Shown here in pieces: positions 42,749-51,985 of a DNA stretch of 64,000 bases. This stretch comes from Paenibacillus xylanilyticus (GTDB lineage: Bacteria; Bacillota; Bacilli; Paenibacillales; Paenibacillaceae): the NCBI RefSeq assembly GCF_013359935.1, contig NZ_JABMCB010000179.1, forward strand, positions 1-64,000. Reading direction: 5' to 3'. A model generated the notes under the pieces. That model saw only the letters and a list, made by a program, of their open reading frames with translations. It searched no databases and was not told the origin of the DNA. Position 1 is the stretch's first letter; every line of letters starts with the position of its first letter. Position numbers and translations under genes: made by a program.

Positions 42749-42826
42749 GCTCTTCCTTCCTTTCCCCGCCACTTCGTGGATCGTGGCAATCTTAGGTAGA
42801 GTTAGCATGTCTAGGAGAAAAGGATC

Positions 42827-43846
42827 TTATTCGGCCGGTACGTCTCCCATTGTATTAACGACGGTACGACCGACCGCACCACCCTGTAGAATGTTTTCCA
42901 ATGTGTGAGGCAGCTGTGCCCAAGAGATCTCCTGAATACCCAGCTCCAGCGCACGATCCGGCTTCCATTCCCCGCCAAGCAAGTTCCACAAGCGTTCCCG
43001 CTGCTCCATTGGGCAGTACACCGAATCGATACCAATCAACTGTACGCCACGTATGATAAACGGAAACACTGTTGATTCAAACTTGGATCCAGCTGTTAAT
43101 CCGGATACGGCAGCTGCGCCTCCATATTGAATCTGTTTCAGACGCTCCTCCATGGCTGGACCAGCTGTAGGGTCTACAACTCCTGCCCACAACTGTTTAC
43201 CCATAGCCCCCTTGGCGGGTGCATCTGCTTCTTCCCGTGAAATAACCTGTGAGGCACCCAGATCTGTAAGAAGCGTCTCCTGTTCTTTCTTCTTACCCGT
43301 GCTGGCCGTCACTTCAAAACCGAGCTTAGCCAAAATGGCCACGGCCATGCTTCCAACCCCACCTGTTGCTCCCGTAACCAAAACTTTGCCCATTTCCGGT
43401 GTTACTCCAGCCCGAAGCAAAGCGTCCACCGAGAGTGCTGCCGTAAAGCCAGCCGTACCGATTGCCATCGCCTCTTTCTCACTGAGACCTGGTGGCAGAG
43501 GCACAAGCCATTCACTGCGCAGGCGAGCGTATCGGCTGTAGCCTCCAAAATGAGACACACCTGGCTCAAAGCCTGTGCTAATAACACGATCTCCTGGTGC
43601 GAATCGTCCACTTACGGATTCTTCGACCGTACCTGCAAGGTCGATCCCGGGTACCATGGGATACTCACGAACCACACCGCCTTTTTCAATGGTCGCGAGT
43701 CCGTCTTTATAATTGACACTGGAATACTGTACTTGTACAGTAACATCTCCATTAGGCAGATCTTCTTTTTTCAGCTGCTCTACAGCTGCCTTAACCCCGC
43801 CCTGTTCATCGTTTCGTACCACGTACGCCGGAAAAATAGTCTCCAT
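42827..43846 (-). CDS. YhdH/AcuI-type acryloyl-CoA reductase family enzyme
   Basis: A 339-residue zinc-free medium-chain dehydrogenase. It has VNYKDGLA near residue 45, GIDLAGTV, GTAGFTAALS and the NADPH loop VTGATGGVGSMAVAIL. YhdH/YhfP enzymes reduce acryloyl-CoA or quinone-like substrates with NADPH. GGAGAGGA precedes the ATG. Substrate not assigned. Confidence 0.9.
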   Translation of the reverse strand: METIFPAYVVRNDEQGGVKAAVEQLKKEDLPNGDVTVQVQYSSVNYKDGLATIEKGGVVREYPMVPGIDLAGTVEESVSGRFAPGDRVISTGFEPGVSHFGGYSRYARLRSEWLVPLPPGLSEKEAMAIGTAGFTAALSVDALLRAGVTPEMGKVLVTGATGGVGSMAVAILAKLGFEVTASTGKKKEQETLLTDLGASQVISREEADAPAKGAMGKQLWAGVVDPTAGPAMEERLKQIQYGGAAAVSGLTAGSKFESTVFPFIIRGVQLIGIDSVYCPMEQRERLWNLLGGEWKPDRALELGIQEISWAQLPHTLENILQGGAVGRTVVNTMGDVPAE

Positions 43847-43882
43847 GTATATCCTCTCCTTATGTTTAGTGATTATCTGATC

Positions 43883-44305
43883 TCAAATGGTACTTCTTCT
43901 ATCCACAATCAGGTACAAGAGTGGCCCAATCAGAGGGATCAGACCAATGAAGGCCCAAATACGCGATCTGCGGCTGAATACGGAATCCCTGAATAATGCA
44001 ATCACCGAGAGCAGCGTCAGCAGGACAAAATCGTCATCATATGGATAAAGGAAGATTTGTCTGAATGCTTCCATATATACAGCAGAATTACCTTGAGTAA
44101 ATCCATAGAAAGCTGTACCCACGTTCAGCAATAAAAGTATACCATGAGTCAGTTTGTGTCCTGCAATCCGATGAATTCCAGACCTACGGTGATTGCCAAA
44201 GTGGACAATTTTATATCCCGAACTACTCCTTCTTGGTGATGGTAACTCGTAATAAGGCAGCAGTGCAAAAGCTCTCAGGCCAAAAGACAGCAGCACAAAC
44301 GGCAA
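43883..44305 (-). CDS. Putative membrane protein, start uncertain
   Basis: A frame of up to 140 residues with three hydrophobic segments, ending FIGLIPLIGPLLYLIVDRR, similar to the N-terminal region of cardiolipin synthase-like proteins (PLDc_N). The first 50 residues are Arg/Ser-rich and look less protein-like, and no good ribosome site lies at the far start (probably TTG). The true start may lie nearer HKLTHGILLLL. Role unknown. Confidence 0.5.
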   Translation of the reverse strand: MPFVLLSFGLRAFALLPYYELPSPRRSSSGYKIVHFGNHRRSGIHRIAGHKLTHGILLLLNVGTAFYGFTQGNSAVYMEAFRQIFLYPYDDDFVLLTLLSVIALFRDSVFSRRSRIWAFIGLIPLIGPLLYLIVDRRSTI

Positions 44306-44680
44306 ACAGGCACTCGGCTATCACGTTCGTTTGCGGGTGTTTTTAACAAGAGACAGGTGAGACCTCCTCCATTGTTTCATCCCCCGAGGCTGCATGCTTG
44401 AAACAAAAACAGCCGATTAGAAAACTCCTGCTACGTATAGCCCTATTTAATTTTCACTACATCCACCACGTGGGCGTGCAGATTCTCCATTTCAGAAAGA
44501 TGCTGAATTTTGACGTCTTATGCGGTTTCCCGAGAAATAATTATGCCCTTGTTCAAGTGAAAGTCAGTCTTCAACGCTTAGTATACTGCGCTTCATGACC
44601 TGTCTGTCCATGAGATTTGACACATCCGCTGAAACCCAATGGACCGCACCTGGATGATACCAAACAAATAGAGCCGGGAC
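44306..44680. other. Intergenic region with a possible gene remnant
   Basis: About 375 bp with no intact gene. On the minus strand the frame TDFHLNKGIIISRETA-stop-DVKIQHLSEMENLHAHVVDVV (44577-44443) looks like a protein of about 45 residues broken by one TAA at 44520-44518. No promoter or ribosome site was noted for it. Confidence 0.4.
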
Positions 44681-44723
44681 AAAACCAAAAAGGCATAACC
44701 CGGTAATACATACCGATTATGCC
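44681..44723 (-). terminator. Terminator after pncB
   Basis: On the minus strand GGCATAA-t-CGGT ... ACCG-gg-TTATGCC, followed by TTTTTGGTTTTG. It lies 11 bp after the pncB stop and ends the NAD salvage operon. Confidence 0.75.
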
Positions 44724-44734
44724 CTCTTGGTTTA

Positions 44735-46189
44735 TCATTCCTCCGTGGATTGTACGTGCTCAGCAATCAGCTTCTGCTTCATATTCCATGCAGCCGGGCT
44801 GATATTGACACGGTAAATCTCCGGATTGAGTTTACGCAGATACTCTGGCCAGAAGAGGTCCATCTGTTCCCTGTGATAACTGCGGATCTCATCCAGGGTA
44901 GGCAGTTCATACACCTTGAACCCATTTACAAAGATCGGCTCCAGCATATTTACCGCTTCGTAGCGGGTAACCGTCTTCTTGAGATACGGGTGTAGCGGGT
45001 TGAACAGCTTGAGCGGACCGCCCTGAAGCGGCTGCTCTTCTCCTGGATAGCAGATATAGTCTGCAATCGCTTTGCCATGTTTCGGATCAATGATCCGGAA
45101 AACTTCTTTTTTACCTGGAGTGGAGACTTTTTCGGGATTGGCCGAAATTTTGATCGTTGGCAGCATGGCACCATCCACTTCACGCTCCACCAGTTTGTAT
45201 ACCCCACCTAGAGAAGGCTGGTCGGATGCCGTGATCAGCTGTGTACCCACACCCCATGTATCGATGCGAGCACCCTGAGCTTTCAGGTTGAAGATCGTGT
45301 TCTCATCCAGATCATTGGACGCAACAATTTTAACGTAATCGAGTCCTGCCTCATCCAGCATTTGCCGTGCCTGAATGGACAAGTAGGCGAGGTCACCGCT
45401 ATCCAGACGGATGGCGTTCATTTTTTTGCCTTGGCTCTCGAGCATTTTGGCCGTCTTGATCGCATGTGGTACTCCACTGTTTAATGTATCAAACGTATCC
45501 ACGAGCAAAGTCACCTGATCAGGCAGAACCTTCGCATAGACGTCAAACGCCTCCTGCTCACTCATGAAGCTCTGTACCCAGGAATGTGCATGCGTCCCCG
45601 CTGTTGGGATGCCAAAACGCTCTCCTGCGAGCATGTTGGACGTTGCATGGAATCCCGCGACATAAGATGCCCGAGCACCCCATATGGCCGCATCCGCTTC
45701 CTGAGCCCGTCGTGTTCCGAATTCAAGCAGCGTATCCTGGCTGGCCACCTGTTTGATCCGTGAAGCTTTTGTTGCAATCAATGTCTGATAATTCATGAAG
45801 TTAAGTATCGCCGTCTCCACCAGTTGCGTCTCCATAATGGAGCCCTCTACCCGAATGAGCGGTTCGTCAGGGAAAACAAGTGCTCCTTCTTTCATGGAAT
45901 GAATCGTCCCCTGAAATGAAAACTGGAGCAACTCTTCCAGAAAAACAGGATCATAATTTTCCTCTTGTTTGGATAAATATTTGATGTCTTCCATCGTGAA
46001 TCGAAGCTGGCTGATGTAATTCACAATCCGTTCCAATCCGGCAAATACGGCATAGCCGTTACCAAAAGGAAGCTTGCGGAAATAGGCCTCAAACACCGCT
46101 TTCCGTTTGTGAGTTCCATTCACCCAGTGCGCATACATCATATTGATCTGATATTTATCCGTATGTAAAGCCAGGCTAGTCGTCTGCAT
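44735..46189 (-). CDS. pncB: Nicotinate phosphoribosyltransferase
   Basis: A 484-residue enzyme that joins nicotinate to PRPP to make nicotinate mononucleotide for NAD. It has TDKYQINMMYAHW at the start, FGTRRAQEADAAIWGARASYVAG, GTHAHSWVQSF and IRLDSGDLAYLS, all typical. The ATG at 46189 has GAGAGGAT upstream; longer frame starts are less well placed. Third gene of the nrtR-pncA-pncB set, after pncA, which supplies its substrate. Confidence 0.94.
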   Translation of the reverse strand: MQTTSLALHTDKYQINMMYAHWVNGTHKRKAVFEAYFRKLPFGNGYAVFAGLERIVNYISQLRFTMEDIKYLSKQEENYDPVFLEELLQFSFQGTIHSMKEGALVFPDEPLIRVEGSIMETQLVETAILNFMNYQTLIATKASRIKQVASQDTLLEFGTRRAQEADAAIWGARASYVAGFHATSNMLAGERFGIPTAGTHAHSWVQSFMSEQEAFDVYAKVLPDQVTLLVDTFDTLNSGVPHAIKTAKMLESQGKKMNAIRLDSGDLAYLSIQARQMLDEAGLDYVKIVASNDLDENTIFNLKAQGARIDTWGVGTQLITASDQPSLGGVYKLVEREVDGAMLPTIKISANPEKVSTPGKKEVFRIIDPKHGKAIADYICYPGEEQPLQGGPLKLFNPLHPYLKKTVTRYEAVNMLEPIFVNGFKVYELPTLDEIRSYHREQMDLFWPEYLRKLNPEIYRVNISPAAWNMKQKLIAEHVQSTEE

Positions 46190-46351
46190 TTGTCTCATCC
46201 TCTCTGACTTCCGCTCGTGACACAGGTATTCCTGTGCATACGGGTCAACATGTGGAGACTCCTCATAATGAATCTGCATATTGCGGAATATATGAGTTCT
46301 CCGGATTATTCGTATTTACCATATTTATCGACAACATCACTGAATCCCAGG

Positions 46352-46915
46352 CTAAGCCTGCGCAAGAACGGTCTCACTTGCCTTGATTACCTGAGCTCCC
46401 AGGCTGGATCGAAAATGTCCAAGTGCCCACTCATGTCCCTGCTGGTTAAAGCTGGCAACGGCATCTTCGTATACCGTGATGTGAAAACCTTTGTTGTAAG
46501 CATCCACTGCCGTATGCAATACACAAATATCCGTACATACCCCGATCAGTGCGATGTCTGTAATTCCACGCTCGCGCAATCTGAGTTCCAGGTCTGTTCC
46601 ACAGAATGCGCTGTATCTTGTTTTGTCCATCCACCGTATGTCCTCATGCCGCTCTTCCATCACCTGAGCCAAACGACCATATATCTGCCTTCCTTCGGTG
46701 CCTCTAATGTTATGTGGCGGGAAAAGAGCAGTTTCCGGATGATACGGATCACTCTCTTCATGCAAATCAACCGCCATGATGACCTCATGGTTGTTATTGC
46801 AATAGGCTTCCGTTATCGCGGCAACGATTTCCTCTATCTCAACCGCTGGCTGGCCTACAGGCAAGGATCCGGTCACAAAATCACGGGTGAAATCAATCAC
46901 AATCAGTGCTTTCAT
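46352..46915 (-). CDS. pncA: Nicotinamidase
   Basis: A 187-residue isochorismatase-fold hydrolase with the catalytic Asp (VIDFTRDF, near residue 8), a Lys in MDKTRYSAF and the catalytic Cys in GVCTDICVLHTA. It converts nicotinamide to nicotinate. The chosen ATG has AAGGGAG upstream. Between the Nudix regulator and pncB on the same strand, so it acts with pncB in NAD recycling. Confidence 0.92.
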   Translation of the reverse strand: MKALIVIDFTRDFVTGSLPVGQPAVEIEEIVAAITEAYCNNNHEVIMAVDLHEESDPYHPETALFPPHNIRGTEGRQIYGRLAQVMEERHEDIRWMDKTRYSAFCGTDLELRLRERGITDIALIGVCTDICVLHTAVDAYNKGFHITVYEDAVASFNQQGHEWALGHFRSSLGAQVIKASETVLAQA

Positions 46916-46980
46916 CGTCCACACTCCCTTTTGAGAATAGGTTGATCCAGATACACTCCAATAATGATAAACTTCCGAAA

Positions 46981-47784
46981 TTAAGTATAGATCGACAGAC
47001 GAGGTACAAGTTCCGTAAACCGATAGAGCTGTGCCGGACGTTGCGAATACTGATTGGAACTTAGCAGGTTCCCCTCTTCATCCCGTACCTCTTCAACAAT
47101 CCCTTTGCGGCTGCGGGTGGAAGTGATTTTCCGAATAAAATTAGGTTCTTCAAAATCAGGCACGACACTTTGAATCACCTGGTATAATTCGCTTAGTGTA
47201 AAATCGCGGGGCAGAAACTGCCGCGCAATTGTCGTTTCCAGCATTTGCTGCTGAATGCGGCGGTAGGCATCCTCAATAATTGTCCTGTGATCAAAGGCAA
47301 GCTCCAACTCCTGCAATGCTTCCTGAATGGTAAACAGCCCCACATCTTCAGCATCATCCGCCGCTTGGCGGTGTTCGAGCATCCATTCTTCTACGAGCGC
47401 AAAAAACGCATGAGAGATAATCCATCCCCTCGGGTCACGCCCAGGTTGGCTATATACATTCAGGTACTCCAAATGCCCGCCGTCGACACCGGTCTCCTCC
47501 ATCAGCTCTCGCTTCGCAGCATCATAGATGGACTCATTTTCCTGACAAAATCCACCGGGCAAAGCCCAGCGTCCCGCAAAAGGCCACCCTTTGCGCTTAA
47601 TCAGCATCACTTTGAGTTCGCGAATGGGAAGTGTCTTGGTTACCGTCTTGCGTTCCCTCTTGGTTAAGGTAAACATCACAATATCCGCAGGAACGCCATC
47701 GGGAGTACGATATTTTTTGGAACTGTAGGCACGAGCTGCCTGTTCATCGTTCTCATCATTAACGTGTTCGTAGTTTTCGCTCAT
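46981..47784 (-). CDS. Nudix-fold regulator of NAD salvage (NrtR-like)
   Basis: A 267-residue protein. The N-terminal Nudix domain has an intact box GGFCQENESIYDAAKRELMEETGV near residue 85. The C-terminal 90 residues (FTLSELYQVIQSVVPDFEEPNFIRKITST) form the winged helix of NrtR-type repressors, which sense ADP-ribose and control NAD genes. First gene of the set with pncA and pncB. A palindrome overlaps its promoter. It may keep some hydrolase activity, because the box is complete. Confidence 0.8.
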   Translation of the reverse strand: MSENYEHVNDENDEQAARAYSSKKYRTPDGVPADIVMFTLTKRERKTVTKTLPIRELKVMLIKRKGWPFAGRWALPGGFCQENESIYDAAKRELMEETGVDGGHLEYLNVYSQPGRDPRGWIISHAFFALVEEWMLEHRQAADDAEDVGLFTIQEALQELELAFDHRTIIEDAYRRIQQQMLETTIARQFLPRDFTLSELYQVIQSVVPDFEEPNFIRKITSTRSRKGIVEEVRDEEGNLLSSNQYSQRPAQLYRFTELVPRLSIYT

Positions 47785-47818
47785 GGGCACCACCGACTAC
47801 TTTCATTTTGATAATCTC

Positions 47819-47846
47819 ATTATGACATAATAATATCGTTTGTCAA
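47819..47846 (-). promoter_or_regulatory. Promoter with overlapping palindrome upstream of the nrtR-like gene
   Basis: TTGACA (47846-47841), 16 bases, CATAAT (47824-47819) on the minus strand. The -10 box is one arm of ATTATG-A-CATAAT (47819-47831), a perfect 13-bp palindrome. A repressor bound here would block the polymerase; the NrtR-like protein is the natural candidate. Confidence 0.65.
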
Positions 47847-47863
47847 CCTTTGGATTGCGTGCT

Positions 47864-48268
47864 TTACGTTTTTGGCCGTGCTACACGGAACGTGGCTGTT
47901 GCCATACATCCCAGTGTGCCTGATGCATCACGGATCTCCGATTGGGCTGTAATACTCCGTCCTGCTTGGTGCAGCACCGTAGCTGTGACCATTAGTTCAC
48001 CCTGTTTCATCGGAGCGAGAAAATGTACATTTAGATTGGTCGTGACACAGCTGTCCACTTCCATCGCTGCTGTAGCCACCATTCCCATCGCTTGATCCAT
48101 CAGGGAAGTGAGCACACCGCCGTGGATAATCCCCATGGAATTGGTATGATGTTCGCCAGCCGTCAATGCAATTTGCACTTCCTTTTCATCACCTTTTATA
48201 TAACGACAACCCAGGAAACCCCAGAACCGTCCATTTCCCTCTTCAACCATTTTATCCAGAATACCCAT
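47864..48268 (-). CDS. PaaI-type hotdog thioesterase
   Basis: A 134-residue hotdog-fold protein. NSMGIIHGGVLTSLMDQAMGM carries the HGG motif and catalytic acid of PaaI/YdiI thioesterases, which cleave acyl-CoA. The chosen ATG follows AAAGGGGAAA; the longer frame is less likely. Substrate unknown. Confidence 0.88.
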   Translation of the reverse strand: MGILDKMVEEGNGRFWGFLGCRYIKGDEKEVQIALTAGEHHTNSMGIIHGGVLTSLMDQAMGMVATAAMEVDSCVTTNLNVHFLAPMKQGELMVTATVLHQAGRSITAQSEIRDASGTLGCMATATFRVARPKT

Positions 48269-48527
48269 TATCCATTTCCCCTTTGTTGCACATAAAAGTT
48301 GTCTGACCAGTTGTTGTTCATATTCTAACCTACCTGTTGCTGACTCTGCGGAGTACCGTTTCACTCACCAAGATGACAGTTTCTATTAAGCCTGTGCTTG
48401 CAAGCCTGGTCTTATTCCTTTGTGCGTATTTGTCAGCACTGTGCCCGCGCAAAATAACCCCACTGCGTGGAGCTTCCTTCGAAGTGTATTTCAAAGTCGA
48501 TTGCGTGAGCTCCTTGTTCTATAAGTC

Positions 48528-48558
48528 AAAAAAGGCGCGGACTGCGTCCACACCCTTT
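48528..48558 (-). terminator. Terminator after ricA
   Basis: On the minus strand AAAAGG-GTGTGGAC, loop GCA, GTCCGCGC-CTTTTTT: a stem of about 13 pairs including G-U. It ends just after the ricA stop. Confidence 0.8.
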
Positions 48559-48564
48559 TGTCCA

Positions 48565-49014
48565 TTAACCGCAGCTGGTCGGAGGTGAATCCGTGCCTGC
48601 CTCCACATTCACTTTCTCTGAAACGGTATCCCGAATAACGGAGATGACCAGTTGAAGCAGGTAGTTGATGTCGCTTTGACTTTGCTGGAATTCTGTTACC
48701 AGTGGGATGCTGTCCAGTTCGTCCTGCAAATCTTCAATCTCCTGTTCAATTTTGCTGACCATCTCTGCGTTTTTGAAGCTCTCGAAGGCTACGATCTCCT
48801 TCTGTTTTTTCTTGATGGTTGCAATCAATTGCTGGATACGCTCATGATCGCGAATTTTGGACTCAGCCTGTTGGAACTGTTTTACTTCCTCGCTTGTGCC
48901 GAGCATATCAGCCAACTCTTTGGCTTTTCCCATAATGTCGTCGCGTATGACCAGATTGCGCGTATCGTAGGTAGGCATTCCATAATGGTTGTACTGCACT
49001 TCTTCCTGCGCCAC
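48565..49014 (-). CDS. ricA: RicA/YmcA, regulatory iron-sulfur complex subunit
   Basis: A 149-residue helical protein of the YlbF/YmcA family (LADMLGTSEEVKQFQQAESKI). RicA, with RicF and RicT, carries Fe-S clusters and promotes RNase Y-dependent RNA processing, sporulation and competence in B. subtilis. The C-terminal Cys (TSCG) is in place. GTG start with GGAGCGA upstream. It lies 229 bp downstream of miaB, as in other Bacillales. Confidence 0.88.
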   Translation of the reverse strand: MAQEEVQYNHYGMPTYDTRNLVIRDDIMGKAKELADMLGTSEEVKQFQQAESKIRDHERIQQLIATIKKKQKEIVAFESFKNAEMVSKIEQEIEDLQDELDSIPLVTEFQQSQSDINYLLQLVISVIRDTVSEKVNVEAGTDSPPTSCG

Positions 49015-49111
49015 TGAAATCGCTCCATTTCTATGAGATGATATAAGATGAATTATCTATTTTCGCACCAGCCGCTCCGATTACAGTGCCATCTTTCAAT
49101 CGCTGTTATCC

Positions 49112-49149
49112 CCGGATTTTCTAATTATGTTTCATAGGGTAAAATCCGG
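49112..49149. repeat. Inverted repeat CCGGATTTT / AAAATCCGG
   Basis: Two 9-bp arms with 20 bp between, in the miaB-ricA gap. No T-run follows on the minus strand, so it may be a partial terminator or a processing hairpin. Confidence 0.4.
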
Positions 49150-49243
49150 TTATAAAGGCGAACGCTACGCTTTTCCAGATTGGCACTGCACTCTCCGCTA
49201 AGTGCAAAACGCATACTCCATCTTATTAGGTTGTGTTTGTGTA

Positions 49244-50800
49244 TTACTGATTGGCAGCTACCGGCTCGGTGAGCAGGTTGCCACGGATATAGAAAGTCAT
49301 CGGATCGGTAATTTCCACGTTCACAAATGTACCAATCAATTCTTTGGGTCCTTCAAAATGCACCAGTTTATTACTGCGTGTACGTCCTGCCAGGACGTTG
49401 GAATTCCGCTTGCTCTCACCCTCGACGAGCACTTCAACGATCTTGCCACGCTGCTGCTCATTGCTTCTGTGGCTGTATTCGTTAATGGTTTCGTTCAAGC
49501 GTTTCAAACGTTCCTTCTTCACTTCCATTGGAACATTGTCCTCCATGACAGCTGCCGGCGTACCTTCACGCGGGGAGTAGATAAATGTGTAGGCAAAGTC
49601 ATAGCCTACTTCACGAACCAGGGACAATGTATCTTCAAACTGTTCATCGGTCTCACCTGGAAAACCAACGATAATGTCTGTTGTCAGTACAACATCCGGG
49701 ATGGCTGTTTTAATTTTCTCTGCCAGCTTGAGATAGTGTTCACGACTGTATTTACGGCTCATGCGTTTCAGCACTTCCGTGCTGCCTGACTGTACCGGCA
49801 GGTGGATATGCTCCACCAAGTTTCCACCCTTGGCCAATACTTCGATCAAACGATCATCGAAATCTCGTGGATGACTGGTTGTAAACCGCACTCGCGGAAT
49901 GTCAATTTTGCGGATATCGTCCATCAGGTCACCAAAGCTGTATTGGAGATCCGTGAAATCCTTGCCATAAGCATTAACATTCTGTCCAAGCAATGTGATC
50001 TCCTTGAATCCCTGCCTTGCCAATTCCCGAACCTCGGCAATAACATCTTCCGGCCTGCGGCTGCGTTCTTTGCCCCGCGTAAACGGTACGATGCAATATG
50101 TACAGAACTTGTCACAGCCATACATAATATTCACCCAGCCGCGCATGCCCTCACGTTTCTTCGGCAGGTTCTCGATAATGTCGCCTTCTTTGGACCATAC
50201 CTCAACAACCATTTCCTTGCTGAAGAGTGCTTCCTGAATCAAATGAGGCAGCCGGTGAACGTTATGGGTACCAAAAATCATGTCCACGAAACCATGCTTC
50301 TGCATGATCCGGTTCACGACGCCCTCTTCCTGTGACATGCATCCGCACACTCCGAGGAGCAGTCCTGGACGTTCCGTCTTCAGTGTTTTGAGGTGACCCA
50401 GCTCACCAAATACTTTATCTTCCGCATTTTCCCGGATGGCACATGTGTTCAGCAAAATGATGTCTGCCTCTTTGCGGTCCTCCGTTGCCTGATAACCCAT
50501 GGATTCAAGCAGTCCCTTAATGGTTTCGGAGTCATGCTCGTTCATCTGACAGCCATACGTGTACACGATATAGTGTTTGCCTTTACCGATCGTTTTCAGT
50601 TCATCGGGTACTGCATTCTCATAGAGCACCTGAACGTCTTCCTTGCCCCGTTGTTTCTCCTGACGATGATTCGGCTCTGACTTGATATTGATCTCACGGC
50701 CCCGAATTCGAATCTTTTTGCTGAATTCATCTTGCGAAATTACTTTGGCATCGGAGAAATCAAAATATTGGGAGTAATCCTTTTTTGAGTCTTTAGCCAT
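49244..50800 (-). CDS. miaB: tRNA methylthiotransferase MiaB
   Basis: A 518-residue radical SAM enzyme that adds a methylthio group to i6A37 of tRNA. Domains: UPF0004 with three Cys ([34 protein letters not shown]), radical SAM with CDKFCTYC near residue 235, and a C-terminal TRAM domain. Full length for Bacillales. AAGGAGTGA lies before the ATG. Upstream of ricA on the same strand. Confidence 0.95.
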   Translation of the reverse strand: MAKDSKKDYSQYFDFSDAKVISQDEFSKKIRIRGREINIKSEPNHRQEKQRGKEDVQVLYENAVPDELKTIGKGKHYIVYTYGCQMNEHDSETIKGLLESMGYQATEDRKEADIILLNTCAIRENAEDKVFGELGHLKTLKTERPGLLLGVCGCMSQEEGVVNRIMQKHGFVDMIFGTHNVHRLPHLIQEALFSKEMVVEVWSKEGDIIENLPKKREGMRGWVNIMYGCDKFCTYCIVPFTRGKERSRRPEDVIAEVRELARQGFKEITLLGQNVNAYGKDFTDLQYSFGDLMDDIRKIDIPRVRFTTSHPRDFDDRLIEVLAKGGNLVEHIHLPVQSGSTEVLKRMSRKYSREHYLKLAEKIKTAIPDVVLTTDIIVGFPGETDEQFEDTLSLVREVGYDFAYTFIYSPREGTPAAVMEDNVPMEVKKERLKRLNETINEYSHRSNEQQRGKIVEVLVEGESKRNSNVLAGRTRSNKLVHFEGPKELIGTFVNVEITDPMTFYIRGNLLTEPVAANQ

Positions 50801-51215
50801 TTCCTTCGGTCACTCCTTACAGCCTCTATTAATAAAAAAGTTTCAAGTTCTACAAACGACACTCTGCATATCGCAGTTGTTTATTCGGTCAATATGAGTG
50901 AGTGGCAACTGCTTTGGAAAAGGTCACTATCTCATATTTGAAAATCCGTTATCTCACTTTGGTTGGTATCGATTCCGTGGAATATACACCAAAAGAGCAT
51001 TACATCAAATTATAACATGAACTGGGCCGTAATTCCACTTTCAAAGCTGCCAGTTCATTTGACATTGAACAGTATGAATCCCACTACAAAACAACCCAAA
51101 ATACACAAAAACCCGAGCACAACCCTGGGCTGTGTCTAAACAGCTCTCATGGATGTACTCAGGTTTGTTAAGTCAATCCAACCGAAGGATTTCGGCTGAA
51201 TGTTGTTTCACTCGA
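50801..51215. other. Intergenic region between pduL and miaB
   Basis: About 415 bp without a gene. A weak hairpin at about 51095-51125 (minus strand CCCAG..CTCGGG, then TTTTTGTG) probably ends pduL. The rest is AT-rich and should hold the miaB promoter, which I could not place. Confidence 0.45.
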
Positions 51216-51788
51216 TTAGTCGATGATTTCAGCAGTGTCGCCGTTACGAGCGCCAGCTGCATTGGCTTCATCCGTATCGATATGCATGTCCAATGCGAAG
51301 GAGTCGGATACACGAGCCAGTACATTTTCAAGTACAAGACCACGATCTCCACCCAGGCGAACTTTCAGCATTTGTTTGTCCTCGATACCCCATTTCGCAG
51401 CATCGGAAGTGTGGAAGTGGATATGACGTGCAGCAACGATAACGCCTTTGTCAATCGTAACTTCACCTGCAGGTCCTTTGATTGTAATGCCAGGTGTACC
51501 TTCAATGCTTCCGGACTCGCGCACAGGTGCCTTAACGCCAATGGCAAAAGAGTCTGTCATCGAGATTTCCAGTTGTGTTTCAGGACGTACAGGTCCGAGG
51601 ATACGCACTTTATCAAACTGTCCTTTGGAACCAATTACCGCTACAGTTTCGTTCGCAGCATATTGACCAGGTTGGGACAGAGGTTTAAACTCAGTCAATT
51701 CATAGCCTTTGCCAAACAAAATTTCAACGTGCTCTTGAGATACATGAATGTGACGGGCAGATACGCCCACTGGTACTGTTTTAGTCAT
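51216..51788 (-). CDS. pduL: Phosphate propanoyltransferase PduL
   Basis: A 190-residue PduL-type phosphotransacylase that swaps CoA and phosphate on acetyl or propionyl groups. SARHIHVSQEHVE and VAARHIHFHTSDA are the two zinc-binding His motifs. There is no N-terminal microcompartment targeting extension and no compartment shell genes nearby, so it works free in the cytosol. ATG 51788 with AAGGAGTGA upstream. Confidence 0.9.
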   Translation of the reverse strand: MTKTVPVGVSARHIHVSQEHVEILFGKGYELTEFKPLSQPGQYAANETVAVIGSKGQFDKVRILGPVRPETQLEISMTDSFAIGVKAPVRESGSIEGTPGITIKGPAGEVTIDKGVIVAARHIHFHTSDAAKWGIEDKQMLKVRLGGDRGLVLENVLARVSDSFALDMHIDTDEANAAGARNGDTAEIID

Positions 51789-51985
51789 CGTGAATTTCAC
51801 TCCTTGTTTATCTATGGCCTGCGATCAGCCTCTTAACAATCCAATGGTATTATACCCCTTTTTGACGCAAAATGAAAACGTACTGGTGAAAATTCATGAA
51901 ATACACTTAATTTCCAAAGAGCCGTATCCTTATTCTGTAAAATAACTTTATAGAACTCTACTGCTCCAGCTAAGGAACATGGTAT

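Noticed and set aside
46217..46945. A 242-residue plus-strand ORF opposite pncA
   Set aside because: It is antisense to a clearly recognised nicotinamidase and has no ribosome site or domain.
51216..51788. PduL as a sign of a bacterial microcompartment
   Set aside because: No shell protein genes or targeting extension are present in the window.
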